Positions 21,748 to 31,078 of a stretch of 64,000 nucleotides of DNA are shown here, one piece after another. Under the pieces are notes generated by a model. That model searched no databases. It was given only the letters and a program-made list of their open reading frames with translations, and was not told where the DNA came from. Made by a program: the position numbers and the translations under genes. Location of the stretch: positions 930,001-994,000 of the forward strand of contig NW_026611618.1 in NCBI RefSeq assembly GCF_028009165.1. The letters are read 5' to 3'. How positions within the stretch are numbered: the first letter of the stretch is position 1; every line of letters starts with the position of its first letter. Source of the DNA: Akanthomyces muscarius (lineage: Eukaryota; Ascomycota; Sordariomycetes; Hypocreales; Cordycipitaceae).

Positions 21748-23232
21748 ATGCCTCACCTCGTCTCCAGCTTCCTGCGGTCCTCGTCCGGCAACATTACGCA
21801 CATTAAAAACGCCGCCCGCTCCCGCACCGCTTCCCGCAACGCCTCGTGCGAGTCCTCCAGGAACAACTCCGTCTCCGGCAGCCCCTACGAGTCCGACGCC
21901 GACGAGCACGCCGTCAAGCCTCACGATCTGATTGAGGCCGTCAAGAAGCACCACAAGCTCTCGCTTCCCTTTGGCCGCTCCTCCACCTCGCCCGTGCGCG
22001 AGCTGAATCCCGCGTCCTGCAGCGTCGCCGCCGTCGACTGGAGCATTGAGAGCCCGCCCATCATCTTCCACGGAACCCGCGAGGACAGCACCGGCGCCAT
22101 TGTCTCTGGCCAGATCTTCCTCGACATCAAGGACGACGTCGTCGAGATGGACAGCTTCAAGGCCAACCTCAGCATCCACACCACGTACAAGCGCCCGTGC
22201 CAGAGCCACTGCGCCGACTGCCAGAACAAAATCACCGAGGTGCAGGCGTGGGTCTTTCTCGACCACGCCACCAAGCTGCACCGCGGCAAGCATGCGTTTC
22301 CATTTTCCGCGCTGCTCAACGGCGAGCTACCCGCGAGCACAAACACCCCTCTCGTCTCCATCGCCTACGAGTTCAAGGCCGTGGCGCAGGTGTCGCGCCA
22401 CGCCACCGGCACCACCATGCCCATCCAGCTCAAGTTTGACCGCACGCTGCTCGTCAAGCGCTCCGTCCCCGAGCCGCTCTTCCCGCACCACTCGGTCCGC
22501 GTCTTCCCGCCCACCAACATCAAGGCCAGCGCCGACTACATCTCGGTCGTGCACCCGACCAGCACCAACAAGCTGACGCTCAAGCTCGACGGGCTCATGA
22601 CGCACAACGAGAAGGTCAAGACGGTCGATCTGTGGAAGCTGAAGAAGGTGACGTGGAAGCTCGAGGAGACGATCAAGACGGTCGCCCCGGCCTGCGAGAG
22701 GCACGCGCCCACCGCCAGCACTGTCGGCGACGTCAAGGGCACCGCCCGCAACGAGGTGCGCGTCATTGGCGAGAAGCAGCTGCACGAGGGCTGGAAGTCG
22801 GACTACACGGGCCACGACGGCTCCGTCGACATGGAGCTCGACTACAGCGTCAGCCAGGCGCGCAACCACGCCGGCGAGCTCAAGTACGCGTGCGACACCA
22901 AGACGGCCGACGGCACCGAGGTCTCGCACTCGCTGCTGCTCGAGCTCATCGTCTCCAAGGAGTACGCGCCCGAGGGCAAGGCTCACCAGGCCACACCCAC
23001 CGGCACCGGCCGCATCCTGCGCATGCACTTTGGCGTCGTCCTCACGGAGCACTCGGGCCTCGGCGTCAGCTGGGACAACGAGTCGCCGCCCATCTACGAG
23101 GACGTGCCCCCCAGCCCGCCCGCCTACCCGCTCGAGTCGCCCGTCGACTACCAGGACCTCGAACCTCTCTACGCGCGCCCTTCGAGCATTGACGCCTCGG
23201 CGTCTGATGAGGAGGAGCCGACATCATCATAG
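21748..23232 (+). CDS. Arrestin-domain Rsp5 adaptor (ART family, Ldb19/Art1-like)
   Basis: Predicted adaptor that recruits the HECT ubiquitin ligase Rsp5 to plasma-membrane transporters and so drives their endocytosis. Single exon, 494 residues. A Ser/Arg-rich N-terminal region (1-60) is followed by an arrestin fold (about 85-440) with an N-terminal half around SGQIFLDIKDDVVEMDS and a C-terminal half around EGWKSDYTGHDGSVDMELDY, resembling the Ldb19 subgroup. Two PPxY motifs for WW-domain binding stand close together: PPIY at 447-450 and PPAY at 457-460, in an acidic Pro-rich tail. A CxxHCxxC-like cluster (CQSHCADC, about residues 151-158) may bind metal. A long pyrimidine-rich upstream region suggests an extended 5' UTR. 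Confidence 0.85.
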   Translation: MPHLVSSFLRSSSGNITHIKNAARSRTASRNASCESSRNNSVSGSPYESDADEHAVKPHDLIEAVKKHHKLSLPFGRSSTSPVRELNPASCSVAAVDWSIESPPIIFHGTREDSTGAIVSGQIFLDIKDDVVEMDSFKANLSIHTTYKRPCQSHCADCQNKITEVQAWVFLDHATKLHRGKHAFPFSALLNGELPASTNTPLVSIAYEFKAVAQVSRHATGTTMPIQLKFDRTLLVKRSVPEPLFPHHSVRVFPPTNIKASADYISVVHPTSTNKLTLKLDGLMTHNEKVKTVDLWKLKKVTWKLEETIKTVAPACERHAPTASTVGDVKGTARNEVRVIGEKQLHEGWKSDYTGHDGSVDMELDYSVSQARNHAGELKYACDTKTADGTEVSHSLLLELIVSKEYAPEGKAHQATPTGTGRILRMHFGVVLTEHSGLGVSWDNESPPIYEDVPPSPPAYPLESPVDYQDLEPLYARPSSIDASASDEEEPTSS

Positions 23233-23623
23233 CAAGCACGCATGCATAGCATTTTTTTTTTTCAGCTCTCGAGTGCTTGACTCTTATGATTTGCAAAAAG
23301 AGCGCTTTTTTTATGTTCAAACTTTTAACAATATACCCCGGCAGCGAACAACGGCACTGCATCGGAAGGATCTTGGGTTTTCGTCTTGTTGCAATTTTTT
23401 TTGTTTTCGTTTCTATTATAATACATGACGACTTATGAAACCATGAATGCGAACAGGCTACTCCGCTCTTAGAGCTTACTTGGCACAAGAACACTGCCCG
23501 CAAACATAAGATATCTAATATATACAATGAAATACACGACCAGTACATTCTGCTCAATGCGATGCTATACAATGCTGAAATCATGTCTCATCGAGATTAT
23601 GCACCCTTTTTCTATGTGGAGCT
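23233..23623. other. Convergent 3' flanks of arrestin and dioxygenase genes
   Basis: AT-rich intergenic DNA with T runs (23250-23262, 23390-23403) consistent with polyadenylation regions for the two converging genes. No ORF with support. Confidence 0.45.
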
Positions 23624-24650
23624 TTAAGCTGCCACGGCCGGCGCCCCCCAGTAATACGTGAAGATGTCAACACCCATGTACTCATCCTTGTACGTCTTTG
23701 CCGCGCCGTCGTCTTCCCTCGCCGCGCCCGCGCACACAATCAGCGGCATAAAGTGCTCGCCGCCTCGTGGCGGGTGCATCATGTCCGCGTGCGGAAACTC
23801 GCGCCACCTCGCCACCTTGGCCTCTCTCTCCGTGCCATTCGCCGCCGTCACGGCCTCTGTCAGCGCGCCGTTCCACTCGTCCGTCTTGGCTTTGAACGCC
23901 AGCCAGCCTTTGTCGAGGGAGTTGCCCGAGAAGCCGCGCAGCGACTGCATGATGCCCAGATTGTGAAACGAGGCGAACCCGGACCCGACGATGGCAACGT
24001 TGTCGTCGCGCAGCGCCGCCAGCGCGCGGCCCATGCGCAGATGCTGCGCGGGATCCTCGCTCTCGAGCACCGAGACCTGGACGACGGGAATGTCGGCGTC
24101 CGGGATGGCGAGCTTGAGCGGGACAAAGACGCCGTGGTCCCAGCCGCGCGTGGAGTCGAGCGTCGGGGCGAGGCCCTGGGCGGTCATGGCGGCGGCGACG
24201 GCGGCGGCGACGTCGGGCGCGCCGGGCGCCGGGTACCTGACGGCGTAGGTCTCGGCGGGGAAGCCGTAGTAGTCGTAGAGGAGCGCGGGGGAGGCGCCCG
24301 AGGAGATGACGGGGTGGGGGGTGGTCCAGTGCGCGGTGACGAGGACGATGGCGCGCGGGCGGTGGGCGGGCGAGTCGAGGCGCAGGATCTGCGGGATGCG
24401 GTTCCGCAGCGAGGCGATGATGGTTTTATGGCCGGGATCGCCCAGCAGAGGCATCGGGCCTGTGTTGGTCGAGACAAGTTAGCGGGAAATGCGACGACGG
24501 CTTCTCGGAATGGAGAGTTCCGAACAACGTACCTCCGCCGTGGGAGAGGGCAATGACGGGACCGACGAGGGGCATCGTGGGCGGGGAGGAGCGGAAGAAG
24601 CGTAGCATAAACGGGGTGAGCAGGGCGAGTACGATCCAGATGAGGTCCAT
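23624..24650 (-). CDS. LigB-type extradiol ring-cleavage dioxygenase (DODA-like) with N-terminal anchor
   Basis: Non-haem metal dioxygenase of the class III LigB/4,5-DOPA dioxygenase family. Exon 1 is 24650-24533, exon 2 is 24459-23624, joined across a 73-nt intron (donor GTACGT); 317 residues. Metal-site candidates are His37 (ALSHGG), His83 (VTAHW) and His275 in the conserved HPPRGGEHFMPL. Family members usually start close to the first His motif; here about 25 residues precede it, of which 3-18 are strongly hydrophobic and followed by arginines, looking like a signal anchor or membrane tether. The gene may act on catechol-type or betalain-like substrates, but no pathway partner is beside it. 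The ATG at 24650 is the first in frame; a second possible start lies at Met26. Confidence 0.85.
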
Positions 24651-26213
24651 TTACTGCATTTTCATTGCGCACGTTCAAGGAAACAGGGCAGGGAAGAGGG
24701 GATTGCTGGCTTATATGGAGGCTCGGAAGTGTGGTGGGCGAGGAAGGAAAAGTGGGAATACAATGGCCATCTCGGCGACCAAGTGGGAGAGAAGAAAGAG
24801 AAAGCAGCGCTTATCAATCAGCGCACCACCCCGAGCAGGAGGGGGGATTGCGAAATAGCCGCGCGCAGTATCCGGGAGCCCGGGGGAAGTGGGTACGAAA
24901 GACCGGGAGGATGGATATATGGCTTTTATTTTCAAGGAATTATAAATCGTTGGTAATACATGGGGCGTCAGAGGCAATCATCCTTTGCAGACCAACTCAC
25001 GATCTGGACGAATGTTTGTAAAAAGGCAAAAGCCGCATCTCGCCATCTCGCCCATCTGCTGGTTGTGTAGCAATCTGCATTATCGGCATCGCAATTGTCT
25101 TTGCACCGAAAATAGTGACGCGGTCGTTGCCCCGTCCCCCTCTCCTGGGGTTGACGTCCTGGAAGTGAAATCTACCATGTTGTGTGTGTTTTATGCGAGG
25201 TGAGTAAGGCCGGCCACGGCTTGGATGAATTGGTAATTTAATACATGCTGTTAGGGAACTGAGTCAAGTAGCGAGAAATGAAAGCCAAGTTTTTTTTTTT
25301 GGTATACCAGATTAAAGATTAAGGTAGATTAATTAATTTGGCCGCCTTGGACTTGGTTGGGTATATGACGCAGTCGTGGCAGTGTGGCTGATTGAGTGCT
25401 TTCCATGGTGTAACTTAGCAGCTAATAATGCACATGTTTTGATGCCACTCCATTTCCTCCGCGCTCCTGTACCGGTAATAATGGATAGTTGCAATATGCA
25501 AACGCTAATCGAGGAAAAGCCGACTTGAAGCAATGATCGCAACGTCGTGAGAACATTTAGAAGGGCATGTCTAACTTGTCTCGATTATAGACATGCCATC
25601 GACATACAATTGGGCGGACAAGGGATACATTGCAAGAGCGTCATCGGCACCAAACTCGTAAATCGACATGACGCGATGCCATCAACATTATTGTACGAGT
25701 ATAATGTCCATCATTCGGTTGCTGCTGAGCTTGGTTTATTTGAGAACTTCCCAGTCACTTTATAGCGTATTCTCTGCCCTGGCGCAAGCGAGACACAGCA
25801 AATTACTGTCTCTATGCTATTCAATCTCTGTGGTGTTTTGGTCCATGCCTCAAAGTGTCTACCATTATTCTGAATCAACGCCACTTTTCCCCCACTGACG
25901 GCCCTAGAAGGGTCTTGTACCTTGTGCTTAAAGTTGGACCTCTAGCCCGCAAACGCGCTGACGTAGATCACGATCGGCCCTCTCATTTACCAAAGCGCAG
26001 CGAGAGTCAAGACACGATTACGGTTGCCTAGGAGTACATTGAATATGTGATTTTTCTCCTTTTTTTATAAGACGTGGAGTATTTATATGGCAAAGTCCGC
26101 TGTATAAACTATTTATTGTTTGAATGGTCATAGGCCTTACAGAAGTGACGTTTTAACAAATCGACATTTACTTTACTCTACAACATCCCGACTACTGCAT
26201 TTCCATTGCCAAA
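24651..26213. other. 1.5-kb intergenic region
   Basis: Holds the dioxygenase promoter on the left and, on the right, a TATA-like word (tatttatat near 26080) about 130 bp before the small secreted protein gene. No gene recognised between. Confidence 0.45.
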
Positions 26214-26537
26214 ATGAAGGCCGTGGTCATCTTTTCCGCTATTGTTGGGCTGGGGCTTGCTGCGCCGCCATTGAACGCCGGGTCCGGGCTACAAACACGA
26301 GAAGAGGCCGTCGGCGGCAGTGGCTGCCTCGTCTTCGGCCTCTGCAAGCCCCTGAAGCAGCAACTTGAAAAGGCGAATGACCCCAGCGCCCGTAAGGCTT
26401 ATGATTCCTGCAAGAAGAATCCCAAGGCCGTCGGGAGAATTTGCAGCCCCGCCGCTTGCAACGCTATCGCTGGTGCTCTGAATCTCAACCCTGCAGCTGA
26501 CGCTGCTGCTGGCGCTATTTGCGCCACACTAGGCTAG
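26214..26537 (+). CDS. Small secreted six-cysteine protein
   Basis: 107 residues. The N-terminus is a classic signal peptide (MKAVVIFSAIVGLGLAAPP), cleaved probably near residue 17, followed by a short propeptide-like stretch ending in Thr-Arg at 28-29. The mature part has six cysteines (38, 44, 66, 77, 82, 103), which could form three disulfides, and ends in a Gly/Ala-rich segment. Size and composition fit effector-like or surface proteins of fungi; I recognise no named family. No intron interrupts it, although GTGAGT follows the stop codon directly, so a 3' UTR intron is possible. Confidence 0.75.
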   Translation: MKAVVIFSAIVGLGLAAPPLNAGSGLQTREEAVGGSGCLVFGLCKPLKQQLEKANDPSARKAYDSCKKNPKAVGRICSPAACNAIAGALNLNPAADAAAGAICATLG

Positions 26538-27420
26538 GTGAGTACTTCCCCAAGGCGACCAACACGCTCAATATGAGTTCTGGCCGAATGCTTACATGAA
26601 TCATGATGGATGGGAACTAGAAGACCAACTGATTTAATGGCCCATGCCGCTTCTATTTCGTGGGCTTCAGTCACTGCATGGAGCTGTGCGCTGGAGTTCA
26701 AGTTCAGCCGACCGTTGGTAGAATTTCCGTCGTTCTTCCTAGAACTCAAGGAATATAATATTTCGGGGACAAAATCACCTATCTGTCATTCGAGATTTCC
26801 GTTATCTGGTGCTGTTGTATCTCTTCTCGTATTTGTTAATGATGTAGGAGACAGTGCGCTTTTAATCTTTTGTGACAACATGTGAAGATAAATGTAGTAT
26901 GCTTGGGGGAAATACCTCGCACATCGCGTACGTGACATTAAGAACCGCTTCTCTCTTGCTTCTTATAGCCGAAGACTACCTGAAGATATATCCTAATCCG
27001 TTACCTCGTCGTGGAAATGCGACAGGCCATAATCTGGCGTTGATTCAATAGCCGAGTCGGCGCTACAGAAATTTGTGGCGGCTACTGCAGGTTCGCCACT
27101 GGCGCAACCATGGATTATAGATCTCGGCCCTGCCAAGGTTGTAACTAGTGAGCCCTTTGAACAAACTGACCGAGTTCATTCGCCGCGTTATTTAGCTTTT
27201 CTGTCTGATGCACTTATAATGCACCAGAAAGTAGTGTTATAAATGGGAGAGGCTGGGTTCGTCGCTTCTGTGCGACTTACACTCGCAGCTCACAGCGCCT
27301 CCACAGCGGCGTGACTAATTTTCTGCAACTGGCCTTACAGCTGCCCAAGTCAACCTCGCAAGGCGCAAAACCAGGACCCCCAACACACCACCAACTTCTC
27401 ACCACGGATTTGATCTTTAA
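26538..27420. other. Intergenic region, no gene seen
   Basis: Between the secreted protein gene and tpt1. Frames are short and mixed. The last 100 bp before the tpt1 frame contain pyrimidine-rich and ACC/CAA-rich leader-like DNA. Confidence 0.4.
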
Positions 27421-28572
27421 ATGAAGGCGCACCTTCCGCGACTCACGGCCCTGACAATCCAAATTCACGTTCTAAAAACATTCTCCGAGTACGCTGTAGG
27501 CAGGGCTGCTTTTCCCAGCGTCTCGCAATACAGACGGTTCGCCGTTTACCGAACTAGACAGACGTCTCATCTCGACAAGGACATGGCTCAAGCCACTGAC
27601 ACCGCTAGCATGGATATACAGGATCAAATTATGGACAAGGTCCAAGGCCAAGGAGGCAAAAGCAGAGGCGGCGGCCGGAAAAGCGGTGGCGGACGTAGCG
27701 GCGGACGTTCCAGCGATGTGTCGCGCGCACTGTCACGACTTCTGCGACACCAGGCCGAGAACGCGGGCATCAAGCTCGACGGCGAGGGATACGCCCCTCT
27801 CGACAAAGTGGTACGCAACAATTCAAAACCCTCTAGTGCATGACGCTCATCTGCTAACACGCCCGGTCAGCTGCAATGGGGCCCTCTCAAGTCCCTCGGC
27901 GTCACGCTCGCCGACGTGCAAGACGTCGTCGCCACCAACGAGAAGCAGCGCTTCTCCCTCAAGCCCGCCTCGCCCTCCACCGTCATCACCACGTCCGCCA
28001 ACCCCGGCGACTACCTCATCCGCGCCAACCAGGGCCACTCCATCAAGCTCGAGTCCTCGTCCCTGCTCGTCCCGCTCACGCCCGAAGCCGGCAACGTCCC
28101 CGCGCGCGTCGTCCACGGCACCTACTACGCCTTTTGGGAGCCCATTGTCGAGAGCGGCGGCCTGAAGGTCATGGGCCGCAACCACATCCACTGCGCGGCG
28201 GGCACCCCCGAGGAGGGCGTGGCGGTGGTCAGCGGCATGCGCAGGGACGCGCAGCTGCTGATTGAGATTGACGTGCAGAGGAGCATGGAGGCGGGCATCG
28301 CGTGGTGGCGCAGCGACAACGGCGTTATCCTGACAGAGGGCGATGCGGACGGGCTGCTGGGCGTCGAGTACTTTAGGAGGGTGGAGGGCAGGAACGGCGA
28401 CGTGGGCGTGCTCTGGGAGGACGGGCAGGTGGTGGCCGAGCTGCCGAGGGATGTGAAGCGGACGGTGCCGCATGGCAAAGGGCCGCGAAGAGGAGGAGGC
28501 GGAGGTAGAGGTGGGAGAGGGAGAGGGCGAGGGGGGGATGCGGGGAGCAGTAGAGGCGGGCATGAAGAGTGA
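27421..28572 (+). CDS. tpt1: tRNA 2'-phosphotransferase (Tpt1/KptA)
   Basis: Removes the 2'-phosphate left at the splice junction after fungal tRNA ligation, using NAD+. Exons 27421-27810 and 27871-28572; the 60-nt intron has donor GTACGC and acceptor CAG. From the first ATG the protein has 363 residues. Catalytic-family motifs are clear: SRLLRH, RANQGHS, HGTYYAFW and GRNHIHCA. A Gly/Arg/Ser-rich basic stretch precedes the core and a long RGG-rich tail follows it, both likely RNA-binding. A second in-frame ATG at 27583 would give 309 residues without the first 54, which are rich in Arg/Lys/Ser and poor in acids, like a mitochondrial presequence. Which start is used is undecided. Confidence 0.92.
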
Positions 28573-28908
28573 TGGAGGCGTTGATTGGACAGGCGAAAGA
28601 CAAGTCATCTTTGGCCGGTATGTAAAATGCTGATGTAGATTCAGCAAGATCTGATGGTGAAGAGTTGCAAGTTCCTCAATACGGTCATAGCATTGAAGGC
28701 CACATCTCGAATATGACCACAAAACCAACAAGTCTAGATAAACAAGTCACATGCATCTACCAAACATGACCACAAATCCAATCAGTGGTACTACTCCAAT
28801 GCTGCACTTCCATACCCCATCATGTGCCATTGACAATCCAAACCTCAAAATTGCCCACCATGTAATCCCATCCAGCTTTCAATCCCACCATCAAAAACAA
28901 GCCATTCA
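28573..28908. other. Convergent 3' flanks
   Basis: 336 bp between the stop codons of tpt1 and the dsRBD gene; rich in CCA/CAA words, no gene seen. Confidence 0.4.
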
Positions 28909-30298
28909 TCACTGCAGCAGCGCATCTGTCTGCGCCGTCCTCTTCGCCTCCTCCCTCTCCATCCACGCCAGCACCTTGGTCGCAATCTGGATCCTTGCCT
29001 GCCTCTTGCCCAGAACGTCCCTCACTACGGCGACATCCTCGGGCACGCGCGACGCGGGCGGGAACTCGGCGTGCCCGCTAAAGAAATTCGGCGGGTTCTG
29101 CGTGAGGCGGTACTGCGGCTGCGCGACGCCCAGCCGCGACGACAGACGGCGGATGGCGTCAATCAGCCGCTGCTGCTCCGCGGCGGCGTCGCCGCCCCGA
29201 CCCCCCTGCGGCGAGACAAACGGGACGCCGGCGGCGGGGGCTGGCTCGGGCGAGGGCGTGGAGGAGGACGTGGAGGAGGGCGGGTGCTGCCGCTGCTTAA
29301 GGGGCGAGTCGCGGTGGCTGCTGTGCGCGTCGGACGAGTCGAGCGGGCGTTTGGGACGGGAGCCGCCGTCGCCAAGGGACGGTGGCGTGGATGGCGCGGC
29401 GGCGGCGATGCGAGGGACAGAGGCGGCTGGAGGAGGAGGAGGTGTGACGGATCGGTTTGACGTTGGCAGCAACTGTGGTTCCTGTTGCGGTCGGGGCGCG
29501 GGGTGAGATGGTGGGAGAGGCTGGGACTGCTTCTCGGGTCGCTGCTGCGGTTGCGGAACTGGCTGCGGCGGCGGGAGGTGCTGCGGCGGCAGCTGGGAAG
29601 TCTGCTGGTGCTTCGGTGGTGGTGGTGGTGGTGATGGCTCGCGAGGCGTAGGCAATGTCGTCGCCAGCTCCTTCGTCATGCCGGTGAGGAAAGCCATGGC
29701 CTGTACGGCGGCATACTGTTTCGCATCCTATCCATCCCCACGCATCAGCCATCATACTCAACCAACCAAGCCTTGAAAGACACATCCAGGTTTTTCATAC
29801 CTTTTTGTTTGGAAACAGCGCCGGCTGCGCTCCCTCCTTCGTCGTTGGGAACCTCTCGCCGCACCACGGCAACACGCACTCGCAGTGCCAGCGCAGCTGC
29901 AGCGCGCCCTTGTGCGGCACGTCCACCGGGTCGCTCATCCTAAACGTCGGCTGGTCCAGCCGGTTTCCCTGCGCGAATTCTGATGGCCGGCACGCCGCCT
30001 TGTCGTTAGCACACCGGACGCCTTTCGTGGGGGTAGTGGCCATGTTTTCCGCGGCCGTCACCGACGAGGTCGACATACGCATGAGCTTGCCGACGTGGTC
30101 GTCCTTGGGCAGCACGCGCGGCTCCGCGCAAAAGGGCACGAGGTGCGAGAGCGCGAGCAGCTGCGGCTGCGTCAGGGTCGTGGTGCCGCGCGCGGCCGAC
30201 GCCTGCGCCTGCGCGGCCGAGTCGAGCCATGAGCGGATCGAGGCCCACGGGATGGGGATCAGCTCCGATAGGGTGACGGCTGCGACGGGGGGCGTCAT
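28909..30298 (-). CDS. Protein with two putative dsRNA-binding domains
   Basis: Exon 1 is 30298-29801, exon 2 is 29727-28909, joined across a 73-nt intron (donor GTATGA, acceptor TAG); 438 residues. Residues about 116-181 resemble a dsRBD: a substrate-facing helix (QPTFRMSDP), a strand with WHCECVLP, then FPNKKDAKQYAAVQAMAFL, the KK-xAK-xxAA helix 2 signature; the intron falls inside this signature. Residues about 367-424 look like a second, weaker copy: QPQYRLTQ, FFSGHAEF, LGKRQARIQIATKVLAWM. Between them is a 190-residue linker rich in Pro, Gln and Ser. No catalytic domain is present, so a Dicer-partner or RNA-binding adaptor role is conceivable. That is inference; I know of no named family. 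Confidence 0.75.
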
Positions 30299-31078
30299 TG
30301 TCGTGGTTTACAAAAGATGTATAACGATTTAAATGAAGAAAAGATGGTATGAGAAAAAGTAAAACGGAAACGCTCCGTCGTTATACGGCCGCTGTATTGT
30401 ATAGCTTCTTCCCAACGGTGTGCGTAGGGATGATGGACTCACGCAGAAGCGGATAGATGAAAACACCCATCAGCAAGGAGAAAGAGATGCAGGAGGGGCT
30501 AGATTGTTTGTCTTTTTTATACGTAAATCATGGACCGTGCAAAGAGAGTGTAAACGGCGTACAAGCCGCGTACGAAAAAAGCGGCGCAACTCGGCGTTGG
30601 CAAGGGAAGAAAAAGAGAGATGCAAGAAGCGATTGGGCGTTGCAGGATGCTGCTTTGGTCTTCACAACGTTGGTGAGGGATTGCGAGACTGCGCGCGCCA
30701 CACCGTGTCCCGCCTTTGTGCAACGGCAACAATACGGCACGACGATGACCATGAAACGCGGGTACAAAAGAATACAATAAAAACATTTCACATAAACAAA
30801 TAATAATGACATTGGAAATAATAAACACAGTCTTTATTTCCGGAGAATGTGTTGTATTTTGGACCAAAAAAATCGCTAATAGCAAAAAGAAATATAAAAA
30901 AGTGTTCCAACCGATACTCCATCCTGGTTCCTACCAAGCAAGCCAAGCAAGAAAAAATGTGTTTTATTCCAACAAGCCATCCCACCACCGTACCCAATCA
31001 TCCAAGCGTGATATTGTTTTTTTCCCTAAAAAATAGAGCATTGCCTGTGTGTAGCGACAAACCACAGTAATACTCCAT
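30299..31078. other. Intergenic region upstream of the dsRBD gene
   Basis: AT-rich, with several A runs between 30770 and 31040. It contains the dsRBD gene promoter and the 3' flank of the acidic nuclear protein gene. No supported gene. Confidence 0.4.

Noticed and set aside
22327..23052. Long minus-strand frame
   Set aside because: Antisense to the arrestin gene, no recognisable features.
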